DNA of 64,000 nt from Montifringilla adamsi (GCA_017590115.1 JAGGNK010013558.1:15174126-15238125); one strand, 5' to 3'; positions 49,431 through 62,442 are shown, numbered from the stretch's first letter. Translations and numbers: made by a program. The notes: a model not told the origin generated them from the letters alone.

Positions 49431-50329
49431 TTTGCAGTAACATGCTCTGTCTAAGCACCATGAAGGCTCAATATCTGGCTAACAATTACAGCCAGTTACA
49501 CTGAAAAATTGATTACTGTAAGTAAAAGCTAAGACTGGAAAGCAGAGGCTGGAGCTTGCTTAATAAAAGTAGAATAATAACAACCATCATCCTAATTGTG
49601 GAGGAGTTCTGCCATCGTATATGCTTGGAGCTGGAAATTGAATTCTCCTCTGGTGCCTGCGGCAGGGCATCATTTCAGAAGCAAAGGTGTCCACCTTGGC
49701 TGGCCCCGAGATGGGGGATCAATGCCTGTGAAAGGCCAGGCTGTCTCAGTCAGGAACAGAATGCTGTGAAGGGAAAAGAGCACAAAGAGCCAGAAACTCG
49801 CCACCCCTGCCCCCAAACCCCACCCCAGGAGCCGCACCTTTGGGGAAGTTTGGTGGTCTAGCAGGGAGGGCTGTTGGGGTGGGTGCAGATTGTGACGAGC
49901 CTTGTTGCTGCTGTTACTTCTGAAGGAATTGATTCCCTCGTGGGAATCTGGCAGCAGTTTTGCAACTGATTTCATTGGCAGAATGATCAAAACCTAAATG
50001 CTGTCTCCGTGCCATGATGAAAACTTTAGGTTTTCTCTCTCTCTCTTTTGCCATATGCATGGATTTTAAGGCATGTCAACCTAAAAATTAGATTGATTTT
50101 ATAGAAATCTTATTAAAATGTAAGTAAAGTTATTGTAACTCAAGGGAATTAGGAGGAAAAGTGTGTTTTGCTTTATTTTTTGAAGTTTCTCTCCCTTGAG
50201 TTTTGGGTAGCTCGATCTACTCTTTCTGTTACAACAACTTAGTTCCACTTTCCCCTACTTCTCTGGGACTCATTCCTCAGCAGAGGGAAGTTAAAGGAAA
50301 AAAAATACAAAACCACCACAGAACTTTTT
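49431..50329. other. Intergenic or intronic sequence, nothing recognised
   Basis: Frames at 49556-49990 on opposite strands overlap in a GC-richer patch and show no domain. Nothing else recognised. Confidence 0.55.
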
Positions 50330-50640
50330 TTTTCTTAATAGGGTAATTAAAATGCAAATTTTTGAATAAGGCTTTATGATTTGGTGCTTTATGTACAGTG
50401 CTTTTAATGTATTAAAAATTACCCAGTTTCAAGTTGGCAATGTCCCTTAGAAATTACTATTAAATAATATTCTAGTATTCTGAGGTAAAGCCTGAAAGAC
50501 AATTTATAATCAGACCACTAATGCAATTGATCAAATATTTATTTATCTGAAAAACAAGTGATAATTAGTAGAAGGCTAGCATAGAAATCCCATCCCGTTT
50601 TTTAATAAAGAAATGCCTGTGCAATCAAAAATGTGGAATG
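50330..50640. promoter_or_regulatory. Possible conserved non-coding block with octamer site
   Basis: AT-rich sequence contains the exact octamer ATGCAAAT (50352-50359) beside 'gggtaattaa', plus 'tttataatcag', 'aatgcaattgatcaa' and 'gtgataattag'. This is suggestive of POU/homeodomain regulation but unsupported by alignment. Confidence 0.22.
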
Positions 50641-51236
50641 CAGGGATGCTAAACTCAAGGGATCCATACTAAAGAAGAAAAAAATGCTAACTGAAAGAAG
50701 TGCTGAGAGAGTCAGAGGAATGTTCCTCATTCCCAATTTTGTTTGAAAAGCAGACAGATTGCACAGTATCATCCTCCAAGCAGGGCTCTGAGACTGAACT
50801 GGGGACCAGAGTTCACCAGTGCCTCATCCCGCGCCAGGAGTGACATCACAAAGGCAGAGCCAAGGCTCGCAAGGGCTCTCCCAGCCCTTCAGAAACAATA
50901 TGGTTCAAATGTTAATTTCTCTTCCTTTTGGTTTGTACCAGTTTGTGCTGTTAACAAAGTAACACTCAAAGGCTGGAGTCACTACTATCTTTGTGAATGA
51001 TTTATGATTTGCACTCTAGAGATAAGCAATTTCCATGCCAAAAAAAGGGCTTTTTTTTTTTCCCTCCTCTTTTTTTTTCCTTTTTTTTTTTTTTTTTTTT
51101 CCTTAGAAGCAGACTATCATCGCTATGGGGCAGGGGGGAAGAAAATCATTAGCAAGACCTCTGTACCTTGTTGGGAATGCTTCCCTTTTGTATTTGCCAG
51201 GGAGCAGATGATGGAAGGTTGATGGGCCCAACTCCC
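50641..51236. other. Intergenic or intronic sequence with T runs
   Basis: Interrupted T runs at about 51050-51102. The frame 50743-51000 has no domain. No gene recognised. Confidence 0.55.
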
Positions 51237-51339
51237 TGGATTTACATCAGTAATGATTTTGGGCCAGAGTGGAAAGTCCTGGAGAGCAGTGCCTAGACCT
51301 CCTTTGACCTTGAAACTGCTATTGATTTAAAATCAATAG
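51237..51339 (+). repeat. Possible ancient amniote repeat with small palindrome
   Basis: 'tggatttacatcagtaatgattttgggcca' resembles a dispersed amniote module ('ggatttacaccag..ctgaa.ttggccca'). About 50 bases on, a palindrome with arms CTATTGATTT and AAATCAATAG around a single A spans 51319-51339. Both would fit one decayed reptile-type repeat. Confidence 0.35.
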
Positions 51340-51779
51340 GATAGCTTAGGTAAGCTGGTGCTCACCAAAAGGAGTAGGTCCTCTGCAGGGACACAAATGT
51401 CATCATTTCATGCAAACAAGGAATCATTCCAGCTTTTCCCCATCTCTCCCTCCTCAAAAACCTGTTTTTGTCAAGTTTTCTGTACACTGCCCAATTTTTG
51501 CCTAAGAGAACAGCCTTGGGTACGATTAGAGATAAGGAATACAGTCAGCTGCCTTTCCTGGAAAGGAAGGTGCAGAACAATGTGGTTTATCTGTACTTAA
51601 GACATACTTTTCTCCTATCTCTAAGATGTTTTCTTGGTTTTGGACTATTTTTGTCCCAGGGCATACAACAGCAGTGGAGCTAGAAATCTCTGTTGCACTT
51701 CAAGATCTTCTATATTCTTTCTCCAAAAGACTTGGACAGGTTTTTAAACTATTAAATTATTCAGTATGTGAATATTAAA
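51340..51779. other. Ordinary sequence
   Basis: Nothing recognised. Two overlapping plus-strand frames (51358-51683) show no domain. Confidence 0.5.
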
Positions 51780-52110
51780 GGTACGTATATTTCAAATTTC
51801 ATTGGAAACTAATTATAGTCAACTGACACCATATATCACAGTCACTGACTTTTTTTGCTTCAAAATGCCATGAACAATTGCAATATGCCTTGTAACAAAT
51901 ACATCCCTAGTTTCATAATTAATTTTTTTTAAAGAATTCATTTGCAATTTGCATATGAAAAAAATGGCAGGTTTTGCCACTGTATTAATTAAAACCAGCT
52001 AAGAGTGTTCAAAACTTTAATTCAGCTCCAAACACAACTAAGTCCTGTCCTGGCACATCCTAATCTGCATAACATTTAATGACAAAATCACAGATGCTCT
52101 TAGTACAATG
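51780..52110. promoter_or_regulatory. Possible conserved non-coding block with octamer site
   Basis: A repeat-free AT-rich stretch includes an exact octamer ATTTGCAT (51947-51954) preceded by 'catttgca', 'gaaactaattatagtc', 'ttcataattaat' and 'gtattaattaaaac'. It resembles the other possible regulatory blocks in this window. Inference from motif texture only. Confidence 0.25.
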
Positions 52111-53042
52111 CAGCTGAAGGGCAAGCCTCACCAGGAGCTGGAAATAGCAACTTAAAAAAAAAAAATAAATAAATACTTGTCACATTTAGAAATAAAAAAG
52201 AGAGTCTTCAGGAAAGCCTGACAAAGAAGTTACTCTTCTGGAGAATTAATATTCCAGATGTCATTAACAATTGACTTTTGCTGCTTTTATTGAGCTATTT
52301 TCAATGGTCCCTATAATTTACAAAGAGGAACAAGACACCTTTGGTAACAAATTTATGGACTTAACTCTGAGATCAGTGTGTCCATGGGTGTCTTTCCACT
52401 GACTTCCCTGTCTCTCTAAGCACAGGTGTGGCTGCTACAGGGGAAAACACCTTGTCAGGAATGGTGTCCTGCCACACGTGGGCTAAATAGACAGACACCA
52501 AAAGCAAATGGCAGCATTTAAGTGAGACAGGAATTTAAGTCCAGAGATTGAGAAAAAGGGATGATACAAATATGAAAGTGCAGCAAGGATGACAGGGAAG
52601 AAGGCAGGTATTAGGTAGGGCAAGAAAAGCAGGGGGACAGAGGTAGTGAGTGCTTTAATGGCCGTGTGCCTATGGCAGGAGGGAAGGTCCTTGGATAAAG
52701 GCTCTCACATAGCTGCCAGTCACACCATTTTTGTTGTTAGGTACAATTAACCAGGTCAGTCCCTGGTAATTATTTTGTCACAAAAACATCTCGCTGGCTC
52801 TCAGATGGTTTTGGTTTACAAAAGGCAACACAAGCCGACCAAGGCAAATTCAGTTCTCAAACGGAAAACTATCACAAAATCACCTCGTTTTTTCTACAGT
52901 AGGGGCTGGATTTCGGCTCTGGATTTCCACACTCCCAACCTCAGAAACAACAACAACAGAGATAGAGAAACCTCAACCTCCCAAACGCACAAAAGCAATA
53001 CCTGTCCGTTCCCAACTTTAATATGTTTGGCTGATTACAAGG
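52111..53042. other. Intergenic or intronic sequence, nothing recognised
   Basis: An A-rich run lies near 52153-52172. The 100-codon frame at 52775-53077 has no domain. No repeat recognised. Confidence 0.55.
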
Positions 53043-53058
53043 ACACCGTTAACGGTGT
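53043..53058. promoter_or_regulatory. 16-base perfect palindrome with paired MYB-like cores
   Basis: ACACCGTTAACGGTGT is a perfect inverted repeat. Each half contains CCGTTA/TAACGG, which fits the MYB-type recognition core (YAACNG). It sits about 60 bases before the CpG-dense segment. Binding is inferred from the motif only. Confidence 0.5.
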
Positions 53059-53100
53059 TATTCTTACTCAGCAATGAGAGGGGCAGAGGAAGAGAGCACA

Positions 53101-53320
53101 CCGGTGCCAGGTCAGGGTGCAAGGCTGTCCTGCCGGCCCGCGTCCCACCTGCCCTGGCTGATTGGTAATGCTGGCTGTCGGAGCCGCGGCGCGCACGGCG
53201 GGAGGATTTGGGGATGATTAATTGCCCTGTCTTCCGAGCGGAGAGTCCGGAGCAGCGGGGTTCTTCGTGTATGTAAATACACGTGGGCTCGGCGCTGCAC
53301 TGGCACCGGCTGAAATGAAT
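53101..53320. promoter_or_regulatory. Compact orphan CpG island, possible promoter or enhancer
   Basis: I count about 20 CpGs in roughly 220 bases, in a window where CpG is otherwise scarce. The densest part is 53179-53201. Within it are 'ctgattggtaat' (an inverted CCAAT box, ATTGG), 'gatgattaattgcc' (homeodomain-like) and 'acacgtggg' (E-box-like). A weaker CpG-rich part follows at about 53435-53480. No TATA box or adjoining coding exon is clear, so the direction of any transcription is unknown. It may be the start of a non-coding RNA or a CpG-rich regulatory element. Confidence 0.5.
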
Positions 53321-56300
53321 AAAAGGACTCAACAAAAGGACTCGACTCCCAGTGTTTAGATGTCGAAGATTAGTTTCTGTTATGTCCCAGTGGGAGAAAA
53401 GAATATGTCATATGGGAAACTGGATAGGCTTCATGTTGCGGAGCGGGGAGAGAACCCGCTTGGCCGGCGTGGCTCGGCTTGTGCTGCCACTGCAGTCGGC
53501 TCACAGACCCCCAAAAAGGTGCTTCCACTGGTTATAAAATATAACTCTGCCAATCTGTGAGTTAAGCTGTGATTGCTGCTGCGAGCCGTGCACAGCGTAT
53601 TAAAAAAAAAAAAAAGTAAAAAAAATAAACAAATCCTTCAGAATTCAATCGCTTACTTAAATAGCCAGTTTCTGTTTTTCTTACTTATATCATGCTCTGA
53701 TGTGCACAGCTGTTGTTATATGGTATGGCATTAAAATCATAGTAAGATTTTTATTTTGTGTAAAAACGTCAGCTCAGAAACCACCATGCGAGGAAGTGTC
53801 CTTTAAATGGCAAACAGCAAATATAAGAGAATTTTGGGGGTTTTGGTGAATAATATGAAATGAAACACTCCCCTAGCATTCTTCTTCCCCGCAAAGATTG
53901 TGATTTTTCCTATCTTTTTTCTACATATTAATTTTTGTACTCATTTTTGCATCATAAAACATTTCTTAGATGAGAGTAAATCTTCCTTAATATTTTCCTA
54001 ACTTCTGTGTGTTTAAAAATTACCTGCAATTTGCTAGATGAAATATTTTCTGTGGCACTGTGACAAAGGAGGGAGACCAGATGTTTTCAGAAAATTCATT
54101 TTTTAAACTTTTTGGGTTTTGGTGTGTGTTTTTTTTTTTTTTTTTCTCTTTGCACACTTGCAGAACAAGCTGTAAAAACAATACTTGAAGAATGAGCTGA
54201 TTTTACAAAAATAGAGAGTCAAAGAATTTGAAATAGGAAAGATTTTATTTTGGATATCCTTTCACCAGAGGAGATTATTATTTATAGGCTACATTATATA
54301 TCTTGCTTGGTAATCAGCAGTAATGTATGTCTAGCAATAGTAGAAAAATGAATTTCAGTAGTATCTTGTAGTTTAGAAAAAATAAATTATGAAACACTTA
54401 AGAAAAAATGAAATAAAACTAGTGATGAATCTGCAGCCTCAGAAAATCAGATAAACAAAATGTTCCAGTTAGTTATTGCCACAGTCAATAGCAGTACATG
54501 AAATTGTATTACAGGCTGTGAAATGAAATAATCCCAGCCTGTGACAAGCTTGACAGAATTTGCCTGAAACTCCTCAGCCTTTTAGCAGACTTTGATCCCT
54601 CCAGGGACTGGGGTTTGGGGTTTGTGCTGAGTCACGGAGGCAGGAGATTCAACACCTAATCCAGAGATAACGGAGAGGTGGTGCCTGAACCCAGAGGATC
54701 AAGGGAGTGGACTGAGACATTCAAAGCTGAAACTTAATTACAGCAGAGGTTAGATTAATGTTTGCTCTGAACCTGCCATTGTTTTATTGTTAATGTCTGC
54801 TTTAATACCTCCAAATTTCAGTCAGGGCAAAGTTGGGTCACTAACATCTTAATGATGCTAGCACTTGAGGAGTGTAGGGTTAAAAAATACAAAGTCACTA
54901 CAAGGATAGGCAATTTTAAATTTATTTTTACCCTAAAACAGCTTTTCTCTCTAGATTAAAAATTTGCATTGCTTTTCTAAGCCACCAAGTATCATTTAAA
55001 AATGTATTCATGTTTTCTTGCACCTTTTTGCAAGCGCTCCAGCACCCAGTAAATAAAAGTAGCAGCCTGTGTCCCTTTTAGCAAAAGCCATATATCTGCT
55101 CAGACTTGTAATTTGCTCCGTTTATATCCTTTGCCCTTGAACTCTGGTTATTAACGCAATGTTTCTCCAAATGATGCCATATAACTCTGCTCCAAGCACA
55201 TTCCTACTGACACCACGCAAACAACAAAGCCAGCTGAAAAGGGGAAAAAAAAAGAAAGGAAGGTGAATTGCGTGTGATGGAGAACATTACTCAGAATGAT
55301 ATAAGTTACAGAGTCTCTCATGTTACTGGGGTAGAATGTGGGTTAGAGACCTCGCCTGCCTGTGACCAGCACTTCTCCAAAAATCTTCTAACTGGCCTTC
55401 AGCAGCCACTTATCTGTATTCAGAGATAACCTCTTTATGCTGAGCAGAGATCCTGCTAAGGGGCTGTGTTGTGCAGGAGAGAGACAGACTGTCAAGCTGG
55501 TAAAAACTCCCACCTCACCACATCGGGATTATAGATCAGGATAAAGGAGTTGCAACACTCTGCTGAAAGCAGAAAAAAAACAGAGGACAGAAAAATAAAA
55601 TAGAAATGAGTAGCAACAAGTGGCTGGTATAAAACATTCTTCCAGGAAGAAATTAAGTATCTGTGGCAATATTTCCTCTGTCATAAGGCAGCGTAGAAAT
55701 CTGAGGCACAATTATCATTGTTCAAAATACTTTGTCTTAAGTGTTATCAGGCAGTGAAAGAAATGCTCCTTGTCCCAGTGCTTCCCTATTCATCTTCATA
55801 AAGGAAGGATTCTGCTGAAATACAGATCTTTAGATGCACTGCATCTACTTTCCTACTTTCCTACTCAGTTTCATTAAATAATAAGCTACTGTGGCACCAT
55901 CTAAATATTGACTGACTTTTATTAGTCCTTCCATATCTGTTTGGCGAGCTGACAGTAAGGCCTCAGGCAGAGAGCTTGGGCTTACTTTGGTGCCAAGGAG
56001 TTCTTTAAGAGCATGGACAAATCATTATCCCTTAATGTGATTCCATTTCTCTTCTTACCTTGTCTGATCTGTTTAGATTGCAAGGTCTTCTCAACAACAA
56101 ATGTAGTGCTGCGTGTTTGCAAGACTTTGGCTGGGATCTGAAGGTCCTGCTAGTGCAAAGAGCTGAAGGTAAAGGGCATTGCCAGGTTCAGAAAATGTGT
56201 GGGAAAATAAAAGGTACAAACTACCTTGTTGACACCACGGATTTCAAAAAGAGGTTTAAAAGGACCCAGTTCCCTGTGGGTTTTGAAAACGCGGGAAATT
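53321..56300. other. Intergenic or intronic sequence, nothing firm
   Basis: CpG-rich remnants lie at 53435-53480, then AT-rich sequence with A and T runs (53601-53613, 54128-54146). The 138-codon frame 56060-56476 runs into the CR1 end, has no domain and is not called. Confidence 0.55.
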
Positions 56301-56385
56301 ATAGGACCACAGAATGTTTTAGGTTGGAAGGGACCTTAAAGTTCATGCAGCTCCAACCCCACTGCCATGCACAGGGACAACTTTC
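56301..56385 (-). mobile_element. CR1: CR1 LINE 3' end, antisense
   Basis: 'ataggaccacagaatg' is followed by 'ttttaggttggaagggacc', 'ttaaagttcatgcagctccaacccc' and 'actgccatgcacagggacaactttc'. This is the reverse complement of the avian CR1 terminal segment, close in age to the copy at 27591. It is extremely 5'-truncated. Confidence 0.95.
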
Positions 56386-56649
56386 TGCAAATCTTGCAAG
56401 GAAGGTCACGCTTGTGAAAATCCCAGCTTCATTTTTTCAGGATTGCTTTTGTGATCAGTCTCAGGTAAGCCTTTAATCTGCTGAACACCCTGTAAGAACA
56501 CATGCCTGGCCATTCTCCTCTTCCTGTTCTTGTGGCCATTTGGCACAGCTTCTAAGATTGCAGATTGCATAGCATGGCTTCCATGAAATACTCCTTTTCC
56601 AGCTGAAAAACAGACCATTGTTCTGGGCAGGCTTGGGCTTTTTAGTTTT
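56386..56649. other. Ordinary sequence
   Basis: No feature recognised apart from short frames without domains. Confidence 0.5.
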
Positions 56650-56717
56650 TTGGTTTGGTTTTTTTTTGGTTTTTTTTTTTGGTTTTTTTTTTTTTTTGGT
56701 TTTTTTTTTTTTTTTTT
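56650..56717. repeat. T-rich tract with regular GG interruptions
   Basis: T runs of 9, 12, 16 and 17 bases are separated by GG pairs, then 'gaggggg'. It is simple sequence. Frames through it are poly-Phe artefacts. Confidence 0.85.
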
Positions 56718-59700
56718 GAGGGGGAGATGTTCAGTAAGAAATCTCTGATCCCACTGCTGGGCTACCCAGCAGAAATCCCACTGGATTTCTCAGAATTTGC
56801 TGTGGTTTACTACAGTTTCCTGGTGCCACAGCTTTAACAGTATAGAGAGATTGATCACTGAAGCATGAGAAGCAACAACCAGAGCAGAGCAAATAGCAGA
56901 GGAGACAAAATGTTCGAGCAAAGCCCTGTGAAGATTTATTCAGTTTTAAATACATTTGCTTTAAATGTATTTTCTCCCCCTCTTCTTCCAGGAACCAAGT
57001 CCACTGTCTGGAATACCCATACAGCAGCATGGGAATTTTACTTTGTTCTTTTAGTTATCTTAAAGAGAAGAGTAGAGAAGGTTCCCGGAAAACTAATTCT
57101 GACATAATAAATATTTGAATTGCAAACTAAATTCTCAGAGACACTTCAGCAGTTAAAGAGCAGCAACCTGACCAACTAGTAGATTTTCTCAGAATTAACC
57201 AATGCAAGGCTGAACTAATTTCTGGTACTGATTCAGCTACAGAATAATGGTATATTTAAAATATTTAATGCCATAACTATTAAATTAATATTTAATATAA
57301 TAATTATTTTGGAAACTATCTATGTATACAAGCCATTTCTAGCAGTTGACTCTTTTGAAAGTTTGTAAATAACTTTTTAAAGTAACTGTTGCTAAAATAA
57401 AGCAGTATTAGAGTCACTACAACAGCAGGGAAAGCACATTTCCATGTTGCTGCTCTGCCTGGCTCTTGCCATTCCTGTTCTACTGCAGCCATTTCCCTTT
57501 TCCTTGATAGCATTGGCTTGACTCTGGGCCTTCATTTTTAGGAAAACAGTAAAATTCAATTTTGTCTGTACTTCTGAGGAGCTGTGAGCCAGATCATGCT
57601 GTTTCTTTTTGCATTTGGATGAATTTTCCATTTTGAGCTCTCTGCGTGTGAGAGAAGAAAGTGGAAGCAGATAGCTCAGCACAGTTATGATCTAAAAAAG
57701 AAATCATCAGATTTTAGACCAAGCTGGTAAGCCTGACAAAAGCTCAGTGCAGTATATTTCCATGTTAGCCAGGTCAATACAAGATGACAGATTGAAATAC
57801 CGTACGTGACTCACAGAAGACATTTTTTGGGTAAACTGTTATCCTTGGATGAAATTAAATTAAAAGACACCTCACACTGGGTCACATATTTTTTTTTTCT
57901 TTTCTTCTCTTCCTTTCTTTTCTTTTGGCTCCTTTTTTAAACTAGATTGTTATCTCATTTTCAGAAGACTATCACTTTTATCCTGACTTGTCAAACAGCT
58001 ATTACCATCAAGATGATGAGCTTGATATGCTGCAAGTACTGATTAAGGGGATAGTGCAATTGCTCTTGCTCTACCTTGAAGGAGTAATTTTCCTGTCTGT
58101 CTAGTAAGTGGAGTAAAAAAAGCCAGATTTCTCCTTATCTGTGGAAGAAGGAGGTTGCCTCATCTGTCTCTGAGCTCTTGTGAGCAGTCAGGTCTGGTCA
58201 ATACCTGGCTTCCATTCCTTCTCCAATGCGATGCAGATGTTCAAGCTTCAAATGCTGCAAGCAGGTGGTAGCAGATTGAAGGAGTGACAGTCCTTAGAAT
58301 CACTGAATTGCACCTAAAGTACAATTTTAATGGCTTTGTGTGGTAGGAGTAGATAACTTTTGACCATGAGGTAAACCAGCTTGTAGGTGCTAACGACCTG
58401 TGGAAATTTTTGCAAGATAAAGACCTGGAGGAAAAAGCCTATTCCCTGACCAAAATTCTCCCTGCTGATCACCATCAGACCCACCACATTTCAGATCTGG
58501 GCCCGGCTTATTGTGAAGTGTTTCTGTCCTTAACCACACAGTTGCTGTATTTCACCCCAAAATGGCAACATTTCTGTGGTGGCAGAGATGATTCCTTTGG
58601 AGTAGAGGCAACTCCAGCTCAGGCAAAACTCATGAGGATTTGAATCATAGAGAGCTGCATCTGTTGGTGTATTTGGACAGAACATTATGCTTTCTTTTGG
58701 ATGAATAAAGATCACTGTAATTGTGTCTAAAATAATTGAGAGCAGAATTGCAAAGTATATTGGTGAATATTGGTCAAAGCATATCACACATCTTGGTAAA
58801 GGTCCTGAAAAAAACCACATATTTATTTGTATGCATAATAGACATACATCTAAATATACATATGCTTCTCCCTCTTTCTCTCCGTTTCTTTATTTCTTTC
58901 TCTCTCTCCACATATGTGTGCATTTGTACATATATATATTTATGTTCTGCAGATTTGACAACCTTATAAGTTTTTCTGGAATTTTTACTGCCTGATATTT
59001 AGAAATACAGCTAAAGCTACAAAACACGTGAAAATCTTAGCATAAGATAAAAGACAAAACCACCTCATTGCACAAGTTTTGTCACCTCAGGGAGCTACCA
59101 ACCGATTGCCAATTTTCCAGCTTGGGCAAAACATCCAGAAGGAATGTCAGAGCTTATTAAAACTGCTTTGGCTGCAGTGGTTATGTGGAGCTGCAGATGG
59201 AACATCTCTCCCCCAGCTGCCTGTTCCTCCTGGTCACCAGTGACTTTGTGCTGGGAATTTGTCTCATTTCACCAGAACCGTGGCTGGTTGGTGCCAGTTG
59301 CCTGCATGAAAGCAGGGCAGGGAGGCTCACAACATTTTGAGGTGTGTGTGAGTTTGTGGAGGATGGAAAGAGGGTGAAGAAGACTGTCAAATCTTCAGTG
59401 AATGTTGGTTTTGAATTCTTGTGTCAATCCCCCAGCCAAAGGAATTTATTTTCTGCATAATCCAACCCAGATTCACCTACAGATGCTTGTGAGTGCCGTC
59501 TCTGTTTTACCATCAATAAAACGAAGGCCCAACCCATTTTGCCTGTCAGGGAAGAGTTCCAAGTCAGTGTCTTCTGGAAATAAAGGAACTGCAGAAAGAT
59601 GCCTGAAAAATCCCTAAAAAAGGCAGAACTATCACCTATAAAATAAATTATCTGAGAAACAAGATTTTTTTTCTTTTTTTTTTTTTTCTTAGCATTCTAA

Positions 59701-62329
59701 AGGATGCACTAAGAGCCCTCAATTGTGGAATATCTATCTCAACGTGGTAAATAGATGCGTTAGACACAGAGTGACATATGGGCAGATAAATACAGCCATA
59801 ACTGGTAGGCAAAGTAAGTGCACGCGGCATGTGTCAGTATTGTCTGGTAATTCAGAGCTGTCATAAAACTGTCCCACTTATGATGTTACAGCATTTTTAA
59901 GAAACATGAATTTGCAATTTAAACTCTGCTAAATGAAAGCAGGAAGTTACAGGTTACAGAGCTGCATGCAAACGGGAACCAAGAGGGTTTTTTTCTCAAA
60001 TCTGTCTCTGCAGGTACAAGCTGTGAGGATGTTCTGAATACTTCAGTGTTGCCAGGGACATTATGTGTGTGGGGGTGATCAGCTTGGAAAGCAAATAAGA
60101 GCATTCTTAATCTAATAAATGTTTGGGAAACATAATCCTGGTTCTGCTAGCAGGAATTTTGACATAAATAAAAATCTTATTATTAAAACTTGGATAGTCG
60201 CTATCCTTCTAAATCCCTGGGAAATGTTCTTTCTCCTTTTTTCACTTCTTTCTTTTTTCTTCATTTGAGTAACATGTGCCCTTAAAGAGATGATGGGTAT
60301 TTTTGTTGTTTTGGATTTGTTGGTTTTGTGTAGGGTTTTGTTACCTCTACCAAAGTTTCTTTGGCAAAATGTTTTAAAAATGTCTTTGGTTCCAGAGCCA
60401 GGCTGCAGAGTAAGTCTGCTAGCTTTATCTCATATACTGTCTCCCCGGGAGTCTGAACTAAATGCATAATTTAAAGAGCCCTTAATCTGCAATGTCATTC
60501 CCATTTGGTCGGAGGCAGCCTTCACTTTATGATGTTAACTTTCTCAGCAAAGGGCAATGGCAGTTTTTCCGAGGATGCACTTAGAGGCAGCATCTCATGT
60601 AAACCGTTTATTCAAGGAGTCCTGACATCCCAGTATAACACTGGGTGACAATGGATAACCTTCATCAAGTTCTCCCATGGGAGAGAGGCATTCATGGCAG
60701 TGAAAGTGCTGCACAAAGCCAAGGGTAATATATAAAGGGTTGTTGAGGAGAGGTGGGAGATAGGAGGAGGAAAATGGCAAACAGAGACTTACGCCACATT
60801 CGATTTCTTTCTGCATGTTTTATATCATCCAGGTGAGCATCACTTCTGCTGGAGGTAGATCCTGGAGTCAGGTCCCAGTGATAGATGACATGCACTGGCC
60901 ATGTCTTGTAGCCTGCTAGCCCTGCCTGAGAAGAGCTGGACCAGTGACACAGTCTGCTGCTCTCTCTTATTAACATGCACTGTGTGTTGATTTCAGTCCC
61001 GAGTTCTCTTTGTAATTTAAGGGGTGCAAACCGACCTTTAAATGGGGAGGGCTGTTTCCTTTTTAATTAAATCTCCAGCCAAGCAATTTGCCTTTCCCAT
61101 CCTATTGAGTTTTTCATCAATTGTTTTTCTTCCCCTTGTGCTTTAGCAAACCACAAGTGCCTTATTACGGTAACTACCACAGTGGTCCTGTGCTCTCTCA
61201 CCCTCAAGGTTGCTTTTAAAGTGCAAACATACTTCCAAGGATATGCAACAAGCTAATACCCCAGAACACATTAAGGACTATTTTGTTTTATTTTAGCTAC
61301 AGGATGATAACAGACAATAAGGGATATTGAGATGTGAGAGTCAGCATGGTGTTATGTGTGATAGACACAAGTGTAAAAAACTTTGCACATATCCCTGGTC
61401 AAACCATTTATTCATCTTTCTCAGTCCTTATTCTTAATATGTCAATCACCAGATACATCTTAATGGAAACCAGCTTGAGAAGCTGTTAGCCTTTAGAAAC
61501 ACCAATACAGCAATTGCCCAGCAGCTGGCAAGGGAGAGAAAAGTCCTTTCTCTGCAGGGTCTAGTTCTCACCCTTCAGCTGCATCCACGCCTGGGCTTTA
61601 TGACAGCTCATTGTGCAGCAGAACTGACCAAACTTCTTGTGGATGATTGATTGTGATCTCCAACTCATATTGAAATTCCTTCCAGAGCCAGGGCAGCGCT
61701 GAGCAAAGGGGATGATGAGAAGCACTTGATCCCCTCACATTTTCTGTTGTCTTATAATGTATGAACTCAGGCTCAGTCTTTTCCCAGAGTCAGGATCTAT
61801 AGGGTCTCCATCCTTCACCCAACTGTTGACCTCCATGCAGCTCCTAGGAAGCTAATTTCTCACAAGCCTAAAAATAAACCTCACATCATATATGTCAGTA
61901 CTTACATAACAATTCTAATATACATAGATGGAGAACAGCCAGTTTGGCTCAGGTGAGTACCAAACTCAAAAATATTTTGTTCCCAACACTGATCTGCTGA
62001 GGCTAGATACCTCTAACTTTATTTCATATCTTTATGATTGTTTCTCCTATTGCACTGTCTCCTAAATCCATTTAGATTGTATATTGAATTTTGTAAAAAG
62101 AATCCTTGACAGTGTGACTGCATGATGACCAGTTCCTACTGGAGCTTTTCTAGAGAACAGGAGTAGGCATGGGAGACTGGGTGCATATTTCTGTTGGGCA
62201 TTTCTATGTTACAGAGCCAGGGAAATTTGAGGGCACTCATGTGCAGATGCACCCCTTGTCCTCATGAGCTGTGGTGCCAGGGTCTTGGGCAGGTCAGCGT
62301 ACATGACAGACTCTCACAGGAGATGAAAT
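56718..62329. other. Intergenic or intronic sequence, nothing firm
   Basis: No supported gene. Short frames occur throughout on both strands without domains. A CT/TA-rich stretch lies at about 58868-58942. The interval 60400-60660 is a moderately enhancer-like, repeat-free stretch, but I cannot support that further. Confidence 0.55.
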
Positions 62330-62442
62330 TGGTTGGAAAGCCTACTCTTTTTACTTTTTTTTTTTTTTTAAAAAAAACTTTTTTTCTGCTTGGTTGGAAA
62401 GCCTACTCTTTTTACATTTTTTTTTTTTTAACTTTTTTTCTG
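62330..62442 (+). repeat. Two-copy 61-base tandem duplication
   Basis: The 25 bases starting 'tggttggaaagcctactctt' occur at 62330-62354 and again, identical, at 62391-62415. Each is followed by a T run, an A/AA step and 'ctttttttctg'. The copies differ only in the T/A run lengths, indicating a recent duplication or an assembly stutter. Frames at 62194-62719 cross it and are not coding. Confidence 0.92.

Noticed and set aside
56060..56476. 138-codon plus-strand frame
   Set aside because: Its second half is antisense CR1 sequence and the first half shows no domain or splice context.
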